From: Cytophagales bacterium
Lineage (GTDB): Bacteria > Bacteroidota > Bacteroidia > Cytophagales > JAHDFW01
Direction: 5' to 3'
Length of the DNA stretch: 33,101 nucleotides
Assembly: GCA_020627945.1 (NCBI GenBank)
Contig: JAHDFW010000020.1
Location: 1-33,101 of the forward strand
Under the pieces are notes generated by a model. That model was not told the origin of the DNA, did not search any database, and saw nothing but the letters and a program-made list of their open reading frames with translations. Of this stretch, positions 17,817 through 26,192 are shown piece after piece; the stretch's first letter is position 1; each line of letters begins with the position of its first letter. The translations under genes were made by a program, and so were the position numbers.

Positions 17817-19796
17817 TTAAGCAGGTATAACTACTGTAATCATAACCTCAGTACCTTGTTCAGGATCGGATTGTACAGTAAGTTTACCCTTATATGTTTC
17901 AATTCTTGATCGGATATTATGCATTCCGATTCCTTCTTTACTTTTTGGATTAAACCCTTTCCCGTTGTCTTTTGCGATTAAAACAATTTGATCTTTAGAA
18001 CCTTCTTTTATCGTAATAACTACATCGGTCGCATTGGCATGTTTAACTATGTTGTTAATTAGTTCTTGCAGTACACGATATAAAGCTAACTCAAAAGTAC
18101 TTGGATATTTGTTTTCCGGTTTTAACTCATATTTAAGAATAGTTTGTATTCCAGCTTCTGTTAGACCTTCCAGAAGTAGTTCAAACGCGGTCTGAAGGCC
18201 AAACTTAGTTAGTATTGAAGGAGAAAGTTCGTGTGAAAGAGTCCTTATGTGAGTAAGAGATTGATCCAACAAATTTTTTGCTTTTGCTTCTAAAGTCTTA
18301 TCAGAATTCGAATTTTCCTTAAATGCTGTTTGAATGATCATACTTGCCATAGAAAGAGTTGCACCAACGTTGTCATGGAGCTCTTTAGATAATCTAGCAC
18401 GTTCAATTTCCTCGCCCTCAATTAATGAAGCCTTTGCAATTAGAAGGGACTTGTTTCTGTGTCTGTAAACCTGAAGAAACATTAGAAGAGTAAAGACCAC
18501 AAATACTCCTATAGCACCATAAACCCAATAAAGTTTATTCTGTTTTTCAATAATGTTGTTCAACTCCAGTTCCTTTATTCTTTTGTTTTTCTTTTCTGTT
18601 TGATATTTCTTTTCAATAACCAGTATATTTCTTTGGTTGTCTTCATTCATTAGTCTTTCTCTAATGGTATCGTGTATTTCCATGTATTTAATGGAACTAT
18701 CAGGGTAACCAGTCTTTTTATAAATAGTGGCTAACTTTAAGACTATTTCATCCTGAAGCGAAATCAAGTCATATGTGTTTGCTGTTTCTAAGGCTTGGTT
18801 ATAGAGCGAAAGACCTTCATCAATTTGCTCATTTTCTATTTTAACATGACCTAGCTGCGTCATACTAATGGCAATACCTTCATCATCGCGTATCATTTGA
18901 CTAAGTTCTAGCGCTATTTTAGCATAATGCTGAACAGAGTCGAGTTGTTCTAAATAAATGTATTGCTGAGATATATTGTTGTAAATTCCACTGAACTGAT
19001 CTTCAAAAGGACGTTTTTGCTCTATTCGTAGTGATTTATAATAGAATTCAAGAGCTTTTTCATGCTCCTCCTTTAAATCATATACGTTTCCTATGCTGGT
19101 TAATGCTCGGGCAACACCGTCTTCGTGATCTTCATATAACTCTTTAGATTTTAATAGATACGTAAGAGCATTTGTTGGGTCTTCATTTTTGTGATACGTA
19201 TTTCCAATCGTATAATAATAGGAGGCAAGAACTTTATTAGGTCGATTTAATTTTTCGGCAATTCGAAGACCTTTAAAACTATAATGAAGACTGGAGTCGT
19301 ACAATCCCATTCCCTTATAAGTGTTTCCAATGTTGTACTGAATTTTCATCAAATATTCTTCATCGCAGAACTTAGGATTCCAATATTCCATTGATGAATA
19401 AAAAGAGGTGAGAGCGGAGTCAAATAGCAATTCATGTTTCAACGCAAGACCTTTTACATTAAGTAGTTTAACAATTAGTTCCCGATTCTGCTCTGGGGAG
19501 ATTTTTAGTAGCGCTCTGTTATATGATCTGATAGCATTATCGTTATCGTTTTTTCCACGATAATAATTTCCCATATTGTATTCAGCGTACGCTTGCCCTT
19601 CATTGTAGTCTAGGTTAACCGAAGCATTATGTGCCATTCGAGCTAGAACGAGAGAATGTTCCTTGTCTTTTTTTCTTAAATCGTAAGAAAGATTATTTAG
19701 TGAATCAATGTATTGTGTAGAAGGGGGGACAGCCGCAACAATTTGAATCGGAAAATAGAAAGAAAAAAATAGTAATAGCGATACAATATTCTTCAT
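17817..19796 (-). CDS. TPR-containing sensor histidine kinase (HisKA_3/HATPase)
   Basis: Signal sequence, TPR-like repeats, TM segment (YWVYGAIGVFVVFTLLMFLQVY), LSKELHDNVGATLSMASM (phospho-His) and DNGKGFNPKSKEGIGMHNIRSRIE ATP-binding motifs. Confidence 0.95.
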   Translation of the reverse strand: MKNIVSLLLFFSFYFPIQIVAAVPPSTQYIDSLNNLSYDLRKKDKEHSLVLARMAHNASVNLDYNEGQAYAEYNMGNYYRGKNDNDNAIRSYNRALLKISPEQNRELIVKLLNVKGLALKHELLFDSALTSFYSSMEYWNPKFCDEEYLMKIQYNIGNTYKGMGLYDSSLHYSFKGLRIAEKLNRPNKVLASYYYTIGNTYHKNEDPTNALTYLLKSKELYEDHEDGVARALTSIGNVYDLKEEHEKALEFYYKSLRIEQKRPFEDQFSGIYNNISQQYIYLEQLDSVQHYAKIALELSQMIRDDEGIAISMTQLGHVKIENEQIDEGLSLYNQALETANTYDLISLQDEIVLKLATIYKKTGYPDSSIKYMEIHDTIRERLMNEDNQRNILVIEKKYQTEKKNKRIKELELNNIIEKQNKLYWVYGAIGVFVVFTLLMFLQVYRHRNKSLLIAKASLIEGEEIERARLSKELHDNVGATLSMASMIIQTAFKENSNSDKTLEAKAKNLLDQSLTHIRTLSHELSPSILTKFGLQTAFELLLEGLTEAGIQTILKYELKPENKYPSTFELALYRVLQELINNIVKHANATDVVITIKEGSKDQIVLIAKDNGKGFNPKSKEGIGMHNIRSRIETYKGKLTVQSDPEQGTEVMITVVIPA

Positions 19797-19878
19797 ATAA
19801 GTTAACAGATGAACCGCTAAAGTTAATATTTAATTTTTTTTGGGTGCTACTCTAATCTTAATTTTTGTATTATTTGAA

Positions 19879-19936
19879 GGTGAGTAACGATGGAGAGTAT
19901 CTATAACTCCTCAATTGACATTCTCCATCGATCACC
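19879..19936 (-). terminator. Imperfect long stem-loop, possible terminator or processing hairpin after the 118-aa gene
   Basis: ggtgagtaaCGATGGAGA ... TCTCCATCGatcacc; 9-bp perfect core (19888-19896 / 19922-19930) plus flanking ggtga/tcacc pairing, about 25-nt loop; weak U-tract on the minus strand. Confidence 0.4.
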
Positions 19937-19948
19937 ATTTGTACTTTT

Positions 19949-20305
19949 TTAGTCCATATCAATGTCCTCGTGACGTACAATGCCACTACCTCGTCGTTTT
20001 TTTGCTTGATTGTCATCATAAACATAAATGACCATGTCTAGGTAAGGCTTCTCTGCATTCAGCGTCAAATTGGGATTAATAGTGAAGCTTCCTGATACAG
20101 CAAACGGATTACCAGGACCAACTATATCAAATTCCATTTCTACCTGAACGCCAGGGAGGTTTTTTGTGTCATAAACATCAATTTGTGTTTGACTGACAGA
20201 TCGTTGCGCCAACTTAACTCCAGGACTGAATAAACTATATTCAACGCTTACGGTTCCAGTACTTGAGTCAATTGAGGCATTAATTGTAGGGGTGATACTT
20301 TTCAT
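19949..20305 (-). CDS. Hypothetical 118-aa protein, no recognised family
   Basis: Complete ORF between the histidine kinase and the second response regulator on the same strand; alternating polar/hydrophobic beta-like pattern; no signal peptide. Confidence 0.7.
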   Translation of the reverse strand: MKSITPTINASIDSSTGTVSVEYSLFSPGVKLAQRSVSQTQIDVYDTKNLPGVQVEMEFDIVGPGNPFAVSGSFTINPNLTLNAEKPYLDMVIYVYDDNQAKKRRGSGIVRHEDIDMD

Positions 20306-20405
20306 AGAGAGTTAAGTTTATAAAAGTTAAAAACCCCCAAGATAATGCTCACCTCTAGTTAAGGAAACATTAATTTTAATAGTCTTGACCTGTGTAAAAC
20401 TATAG

Positions 20406-21062
20406 TTATAGTATTATATAGTTATTTTTTAGTGCAAAAAGGGCAATGCCTATGGATTTACGAGCTCCAATTTTAGTCATAATGGATTTTCGATAGGTTT
20501 CAACGGTTCGGTAACTAATATTCATGATTTCAGCGATTTCCTTATCGGTAAGTTCACGACATATCAGTTTGACAATCTCAATTTCACGAGGCGAAAGTAT
20601 TTCATCTTTGAATATGGTTCGGTTAGCCGGATTGTTAATGAAGGATTTAAGCGTACTCATGGAAACCTGTTGATTGAAATAATATCCTCGATCTACAACT
20701 TCATTAATTGCGTTTTTAATTTCTTCAGGCTCTTCATCTTTAATTAGATAGCCGTGTGCACCACATAAAATAGCTTTCTTAACAAAGATTTCCTTATCGT
20801 ACATGGAAAGCATAAGTATGTTAATAGAGGGATAGTATTGAACGACCTTTTTACAGGCTTCAAAACCGTCCATTTCGGGCATTTCAATATCGAGAAGTAA
20901 AACATCAGGCAATTCCCTTAATCCGTCAAGTTTCTTGAGAAGATCTATGCCGTTTTTTTCAGATAATGTAATTTCTAGTTCTTCATACCTTGATAATAAA
21001 CTTTCCAGACCATTTCTAAACAGGTTTTGATCATCAACTATTCCTACACGTATTTTTTTCAT
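20406..21062 (-). CDS. NarL/FixJ-family response regulator (REC + LuxR HTH)
   Basis: VGIVDDQNLFRNG, DVLLLDIEMPEMDG, LSPREIEIVKLICRELTDKEIAEIMNISYRTVETYRKSIMTKIGA. Confidence 0.95.
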   Translation of the reverse strand: MKKIRVGIVDDQNLFRNGLESLLSRYEELEITLSEKNGIDLLKKLDGLRELPDVLLLDIEMPEMDGFEACKKVVQYYPSINILMLSMYDKEIFVKKAILCGAHGYLIKDEEPEEIKNAINEVVDRGYYFNQQVSMSTLKSFINNPANRTIFKDEILSPREIEIVKLICRELTDKEIAEIMNISYRTVETYRKSIMTKIGARKSIGIALFALKNNYIIL

Positions 21063-21142
21063 TGCCCAAAAATATGAAAATTTATCATTATGACTAAATA
21101 ATTCTTACTATAAGATAATGTTTAGAAACAGTGTTATTTAGT

Positions 21143-21150
21143 TATCTTTG
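21143..21150 (+). promoter_or_regulatory. Candidate Bacteroidota -7 box upstream of mobA
   Basis: TATCTTTG matches TAnnTTTG, about 20 nt upstream of the mobA start; no clear -33 element. Confidence 0.4.
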
Positions 21151-21170
21151 CCTAATTACGTAAAAGTACA

Positions 21171-21734
21171 TTGCAATTTACTTACATCATACTAGCAGGT
21201 GGAAAAAGCACCAGAATGAAGCAGGACAAAGGCTTGATGTTGATAAATGAGAAGCCACTCATTGCTCATGTGATTCAAAATATTGAAAAGCAAAGTCGCA
21301 ACATTCTAATTAGTACGAACAATGAAGCCTATCAACAATTTGAATATCCAATAGTAAAGGACCGAGAAACCGATATTGGACCTATGGGGGGGATTTACTC
21401 TTGTCTTGAGCAGGTGAAAACAAAAGGAGTTGTTTTACTTACATGCGATATGCCTATGGTGAAAGCAACATTTACTCAAAAATTGATCGTTCAGTTAGAC
21501 GAAGTAGAAGCTGTAGTTCCCAAAGATGAATTGCACGTATATCCCACATGCGCTGCATACAAAACCGAAGCGTTAAAACTGGCCGTTGAAGATTGCGTAA
21601 AGAATCGGGTTTATAAACTAAAAATGCTATTAGATACATTACACGTACACTATTATTCAGTTTCCGAAGAAGAATCTAAGTATCTGGTTAATTTGAATAC
21701 TCCAGAGGATGTTCTTAGTTTATTAAACCAATAA
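21171..21734 (+). CDS. mobA: Molybdenum cofactor guanylyltransferase MobA
   Basis: IILAGGKSTRMKQDKGLM nucleotidyltransferase motif, TDIGPMGGIYSCL, LLTCDMPMV, LVNLNTPED; TTG start; upstream of moaD/E/C. Confidence 0.9.
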   Translation: MQFTYIILAGGKSTRMKQDKGLMLINEKPLIAHVIQNIEKQSRNILISTNNEAYQQFEYPIVKDRETDIGPMGGIYSCLEQVKTKGVVLLTCDMPMVKATFTQKLIVQLDEVEAVVPKDELHVYPTCAAYKTEALKLAVEDCVKNRVYKLKMLLDTLHVHYYSVSEEESKYLVNLNTPEDVLSLLNQ

Positions 21735-21788
21735 TAATTGAATTAATTTATACATCTTTGTATTGATTTATGATTTAATAATCATTCA

Positions 21789-22034
21789 ATGAAGCTACTT
21801 TATTTTGGAAAATTAACGGAAGCAGTTGGAGGCAGTGAGCAGCACTTAAACTTAGGTGAAATCTCAAACGATAAGCCAACGGTTAAGGATTTAGATGATT
21901 ATCTAAAGGGAAGGTATAATCAACTCAATAATCAAGAATATAGGATTACCGTGAATCAAAAGTTTGTGGATTTTGATTACGCTATTAAAGAAGAAGACGA
22001 AGTAGCACTTTTGCCTCCTTTTTCTGGAGGTTAA
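21789..22034 (+). CDS. moaD: Molybdopterin synthase small subunit MoaD
   Basis: 81 aa, ubiquitin-like, ends VALLPPFSGG with C-terminal Gly-Gly. Confidence 0.93.
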   Translation: MKLLYFGKLTEAVGGSEQHLNLGEISNDKPTVKDLDDYLKGRYNQLNNQEYRITVNQKFVDFDYAIKEEDEVALLPPFSGG

Positions 22035-22056
22035 GTTATTAAAATTTAGGAGAACT

Positions 22057-22491
22057 ATGGGGAAGAAGAAAGTCTTACAAGAAGGTCCAATTACACCAGA
22101 ACAAATTGCGAAGTCTATTGGTCATCATCAGGTTAAAACTAACATTGGTGCACATGATATATTTTTAGGGCAAGTTAGAGCCGATGAAATTAATGGAAAT
22201 ATAGTTAAAGCTATTGAATATACAGCATATGAGGAAATGGCTGAAAACGTCTTTCATGAAATAAGAGAGGCTGCTTTCGAAAGATTTGACCTTACTTGTA
22301 TGCACATTTATCACAGTTTAGGCACTGTGAAAACTGGGGAAATTTGCTTGTTTGTTTTTACATCTTCAGCACATCGTAAAGAAGCAATGGATGCTTGTAG
22401 ATATTTGGTAGAGGAGATTAAGGAAAAAGCGCCAGTTTATGGTAAAGAAATTTTCGAAAATGATTCTCACCAGTGGAAGGTAAATAATTAA
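22057..22491 (+). CDS. moaE: Molybdopterin synthase catalytic subunit MoaE
   Basis: FLGQVRADEINGNIVKAIEYTAYEEMA, HSLGTVKTGEICLFVFTSSAHRKEAMDACRYLVEEIKEKAPVYGKEIF. Confidence 0.94.
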   Translation: MGKKKVLQEGPITPEQIAKSIGHHQVKTNIGAHDIFLGQVRADEINGNIVKAIEYTAYEEMAENVFHEIREAAFERFDLTCMHIYHSLGTVKTGEICLFVFTSSAHRKEAMDACRYLVEEIKEKAPVYGKEIFENDSHQWKVNN

Positions 22492-22506
22492 TTCTATAAG
22501 AACGGG

Positions 22507-23421
22507 ATGGTTGATATAACACATAAGTCTAATACGTTAAGAGTAGCCCTTGCACAAGCCATTGTAAAAGTGGGTAAACAAGATACCATAGATGCAATTG
22601 AGAACGGAACAGTACCTAAAGGGGATGTGTTTTCAATGAGCAAGGCGGTAGGAATGTTGGCCGTTAAAAATACTCCCTTGATTTTGGCTGACTGCCACCC
22701 CTTACCAATTGAACATACGAAAATTGAGTATGAGATAAACGGTCTCGAGATTAAAGTAACATGTTTGGTAAAGACTGTTTATAAAACTGGAGTAGAAGTT
22801 GAAGCAATGCATGGCGCAAGTGCGGTAGCCTTGAACATGTATGACATGCTTAAACCTATCGATAAGGAAGTTGAAATACATCATATTAAATTACTGCAGA
22901 AGAAAGGAGGTAAATCGGATTACAATGTGAAAACATTCGAACATATCAGTGCTGCTATAGTTGTTTGTTCGGATACTATTTCCAAAGGGACGAAGGAAGA
23001 CAAATCAGGTAAAATCCTCAAAGAAGAACTTGAGAGTAGGTTCGGAGTTCAAGTGAAGAATTATTCAGTAATTTCAGATGATAAAGAGCTGATTCAACAA
23101 AAAGTTGATCTCTATGCAAAGTCGGAAATAGATTTGCTTATTTTTTCAGGAGGAACTGGGTTGTCTAACCGAGACGTAACTCCGGACGCGGTTTTACCAA
23201 TGCTGGATAGGGAAGTTCCTGGGATTATGGAAATCGCTAGAAAGTATGGTCAGGATAGAATACCTTTTGCCATGCTCTCAAGAGGAGTTGCAGGAGTAAG
23301 AGGTTCAACGTTAGTACTTACGTTGCCAGGTTCTTCGAAAGCAGCTAAGGAGTACATGGATGTACTGTTTCCTCACATATTTCACGTATTCCCAGTTTTG
23401 AAAGGAGAGAGACACGATTAG
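22507..23421 (+). CDS. moaCB: Bifunctional molybdenum cofactor biosynthesis protein MoaC-MoaB/Mog (fusion)
   Basis: N-terminus MVDITHKSNTLRVALA...KGDVFSMSKAVGMLAVKNTPLILADCHPLPI...VEAMHGASAVALNMYDM (MoaC); C-terminus VVCSDTISKGTKEDKSG...LLIFSGGTGLSNRDVTPDAV...LTLPGSSKAAKEY (MoaB/Mog). Confidence 0.94.
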   Translation: MVDITHKSNTLRVALAQAIVKVGKQDTIDAIENGTVPKGDVFSMSKAVGMLAVKNTPLILADCHPLPIEHTKIEYEINGLEIKVTCLVKTVYKTGVEVEAMHGASAVALNMYDMLKPIDKEVEIHHIKLLQKKGGKSDYNVKTFEHISAAIVVCSDTISKGTKEDKSGKILKEELESRFGVQVKNYSVISDDKELIQQKVDLYAKSEIDLLIFSGGTGLSNRDVTPDAVLPMLDREVPGIMEIARKYGQDRIPFAMLSRGVAGVRGSTLVLTLPGSSKAAKEYMDVLFPHIFHVFPVLKGERHD

Positions 23422-23430
23422 CCAACAAGT

Positions 23431-24618
23431 CTATTCTTTGTTCAATTGAATAAGAAAACTTGTACCATTAGAAGAAGAATCTTTCACCGATAATTTTCCT
23501 TGATGATAATCATCAACGATACGTTTTGCTAACGTTAGTCCAAGCCCCCAACCGCGTTTTTTGGTAGTAAACCCTGGGTTAAAGACCTTTTTTCGTTGCT
23601 CGCTTGACATTCCAGGACCCGTATCAGATATTGTGACAAAGAATTGCTTGGAGGCCGTATTCTCAATTTCTATATGGATTTTTCCAACTCCTCCCATTGC
23701 GTCTATGGCATTTTTACAGATGTTTTCGAGTACCCATTCATATAATGGTACATTGAGTAAAGCAAAGTGTTGATCTCCAATACCTCCTAAGGTTATTTCT
23801 ACTTTCGAAGAAACTCTTCTACGGAAGTAGCTTAGATACTTGTCAGTAACTACATAAACATCAGTACTTTGTAGGGTGGGTAGTGAACCAATGTTTGAAA
23901 AGCGTTCTGTAATTGTATTTAACCTCTGAACATCCTTTTCCAACTCTCCAACAACCATTTCGTCTTTAAATTTGTCACTGTTTTTAAAGTAATCCAGCCA
24001 TCCCATTAACGATGAAAGTGGTGTTCCAAGTTGATGTGCTGTTTCTTTTGCCATACCAACCCATACATTATTCTGTTCTGAACGACGCGAGTAACTAAAG
24101 GCAAAATAGGATATTAGAATAAAGGAGGAAATAATCCCAAGCTGCACCAACGGATAATACTTAAGTTGTGTCAGTAACCAAGAGTTTTTATAAAACACAT
24201 AATTTTTAAAAATATCTTTATACGCAACTTCGATAGGTTCATGTTGAGTACGCATTATTTCAATTTCATTGCGCAACAACTTATCAATTTGTTCGTCATT
24301 ATAATTTTTAGGGATTCTAACGTTTCGATGTCGTCCAGGAATAGGATTGAAATTTTCATCGGTTAGTATTACAGGAATGGAATTGTTAGCCTCAAGGATT
24401 TGACTAAATAGAAAGTTAATGTTACTGCCATCTTCCGCATTGATAATCACTTGCATACCTTCAGCGTATAGGTCAATTAACTTTTCTTCTCGCTTCTCAA
24501 GTTTATCCACCAAATCATTAGTATAATAGAGTGTAATACCAGCAATAAGGATGGCGATTACGGCCAATGACTTTTTGATGTTCGATTTTTGTTCGTAGAC
24601 GTTCAAATTGTTTCCCAT
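23431..24618 (-). CDS. Membrane sensor histidine kinase
   Basis: Two TM segments, AKETAHQLGTPLSSLMGWLDYF (phospho-His), LENICKNAIDAMGGVGKI and TISDTGPGMSSEQRKKVFNPGFTTKKRGWGLGLTLAKRIV. Confidence 0.93.
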   Translation of the reverse strand: MGNNLNVYEQKSNIKKSLAVIAILIAGITLYYTNDLVDKLEKREEKLIDLYAEGMQVIINAEDGSNINFLFSQILEANNSIPVILTDENFNPIPGRHRNVRIPKNYNDEQIDKLLRNEIEIMRTQHEPIEVAYKDIFKNYVFYKNSWLLTQLKYYPLVQLGIISSFILISYFAFSYSRRSEQNNVWVGMAKETAHQLGTPLSSLMGWLDYFKNSDKFKDEMVVGELEKDVQRLNTITERFSNIGSLPTLQSTDVYVVTDKYLSYFRRRVSSKVEITLGGIGDQHFALLNVPLYEWVLENICKNAIDAMGGVGKIHIEIENTASKQFFVTISDTGPGMSSEQRKKVFNPGFTTKKRGWGLGLTLAKRIVDDYHQGKLSVKDSSSNGTSFLIQLNKE

Positions 24619-24691
24619 TTAACAGATTGTAACCTTTACTTAACAAAAGGGAAAAAAAGTAATTTCCCTTCGACTTTTACAAATTAAGGAT

Positions 24692-24699
24692 TAATTTTG
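24692..24699 (+). promoter_or_regulatory. Candidate Bacteroidota -7 box upstream of hemA
   Basis: TAATTTTG matches TAnnTTTG, 17 nt upstream of the hemA ATG. Confidence 0.4.
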
Positions 24700-24715
24700 C
24701 GTTATAACGTGTGTG

Positions 24716-25996
24716 ATGAATAATAATTTTAAAGCACTAAGTCTTTCTCATGAAAATGCTCCTGTGGAGGTGCGTGAAGCGCTTTCTATGGATGAGCAGG
24801 AGATAAAGGTGTTCCTAAAAAAGGTGCAGGAGTTTTGTGATGCTTCTGATCTTATGGTGCTTTCCACATGTAATCGAACCGAAATTTACTACTCTTCGAC
24901 TTCAGATTTCTCTCAAGATTTAATCAAACTGGTGTGTTTGGAGAAGGAAATTGCTGAGTTTGAGGAATATATTAACTACTTTGTGAAAATCAATGAAGAG
25001 GAGGAAGCCATCCGTCATCTTTATGAAGTTAGTATGGGATTAAATTCCCAAGTAGTGGGTGATATTCAAATTTCGAATCAAGTTAAGAATGCGTATCAAT
25101 GGTCTGCAGACTCAAGTGTTGCAGGTCCGTTTTTGCATAGGTTGATGCATTCGGTATTCTACACAAATAAAAGAGTAGTACAAGAAACTCCTTATCGTGA
25201 TGGAGCAGCGTCCACCTCTTTTGCTGCGGTTGAACTTACTGAAGATGTTACCAATAATATCATTAACCCACGAATCCTTGTTGTTGGATTGGGTGAAATA
25301 GGAGTTGATGTTTGCAAGAATTTTGAAAACACCAACCTTGATAACATTGTACTCATCAACCGTACTTTTGAAAAGGCACAAGCTTTAGCATCGGAGCTAG
25401 GATTTAGAGCCGTAGAATTTAGTGAATTAGAGGAACGCTTGGAAGAGGCTGATGTTGTTATTTCTTCAATAAGAACGAAAGATCCGTTTTTTACTAGCGA
25501 AATGATATCTAAACTAGACTTGCAAAAAACAAGCGGCAAGTTGTTTATTGACCTTTCAGTTCCAAGAAGTATTGATCCTGCAATAGATCAACTTCCGGGT
25601 ATTATTCTGTATAACATCGACGACCTTAATGTGAAAACTAACGAGGTAGTGGAGAAGCGTAAAAAAGCTATTCCTCAAGTGCAAAGCATTATAGAGGATT
25701 CAATGTCTGATTTCTCTGAATGGTCGAAAGAAATGGAGTTATCTCCAACCATTCACAAGCTTAGAAATGCATTGGAAGAAATCCGTAAAAAAGAATTAGC
25801 GCAATATGTAAAATCGTTGGAAGAAGATGAAATGAATCTTGTAGATACGATTACTAAAAACCTAATGCAAAAGGTAATAAAATTACCAGTGTTGCAACTC
25901 AAAGCAGCATGTAAAAGAGGGGAAGCAGAAACGTTGATAGACGTGCTGAATGACCTTTTCGATTTAGAACGTCAGTCTGAACAAATTGAACGTTAA
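24716..25996 (+). CDS. hemA: Glutamyl-tRNA reductase
   Basis: SLSHENAPVEVREALS, VLSTCNRTEIYY, GLNSQVVGDIQISNQVKNAY, ILVVGLGEIGVDVCKNF. ATG at 24716 preferred over GTG at 24713. Confidence 0.96.
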   Translation: MNNNFKALSLSHENAPVEVREALSMDEQEIKVFLKKVQEFCDASDLMVLSTCNRTEIYYSSTSDFSQDLIKLVCLEKEIAEFEEYINYFVKINEEEEAIRHLYEVSMGLNSQVVGDIQISNQVKNAYQWSADSSVAGPFLHRLMHSVFYTNKRVVQETPYRDGAASTSFAAVELTEDVTNNIINPRILVVGLGEIGVDVCKNFENTNLDNIVLINRTFEKAQALASELGFRAVEFSELEERLEEADVVISSIRTKDPFFTSEMISKLDLQKTSGKLFIDLSVPRSIDPAIDQLPGIILYNIDDLNVKTNEVVEKRKKAIPQVQSIIEDSMSDFSEWSKEMELSPTIHKLRNALEEIRKKELAQYVKSLEEDEMNLVDTITKNLMQKVIKLPVLQLKAACKRGEAETLIDVLNDLFDLERQSEQIER

Positions 25997-26192
25997 CTAG
26001 ATTTTCAACTAAATTGTAAATCACCCGAACATTTGAATATTTCAAATTCTAAAACAGAAATTATCTTCAAATGATAACTCCGCGTATACTATTTTTTGTT
26101 CCATAAGTCGAATTAAAACTAGGTTCGCGATCACCCAAATTGTATTAAACGTAAAATAGCAAAGTAATAGATTAAGTTAAATTAATAGGTAA

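Noticed and set aside
20398-20430. A/T-rich inverted repeat AACTATA...TATAGTT followed by T-run near the RR2 3' end
   Set aside because: Low-complexity A/T pairing with no plus-strand gene upstream to terminate; too weak to call.
21735-21788. Possible separate promoter before moaD (CATCTTTG near 21753-21760)
   Set aside because: Only a partial match to TAnnTTTG and the TTG at 21738 is badly spaced; moaD may simply be co-transcribed with mobA.
25192-25539. 115-aa and 89-aa antisense ORFs within hemA
   Set aside because: Fully antisense to conserved hemA motifs, mutually overlapping, no recognisable domains.
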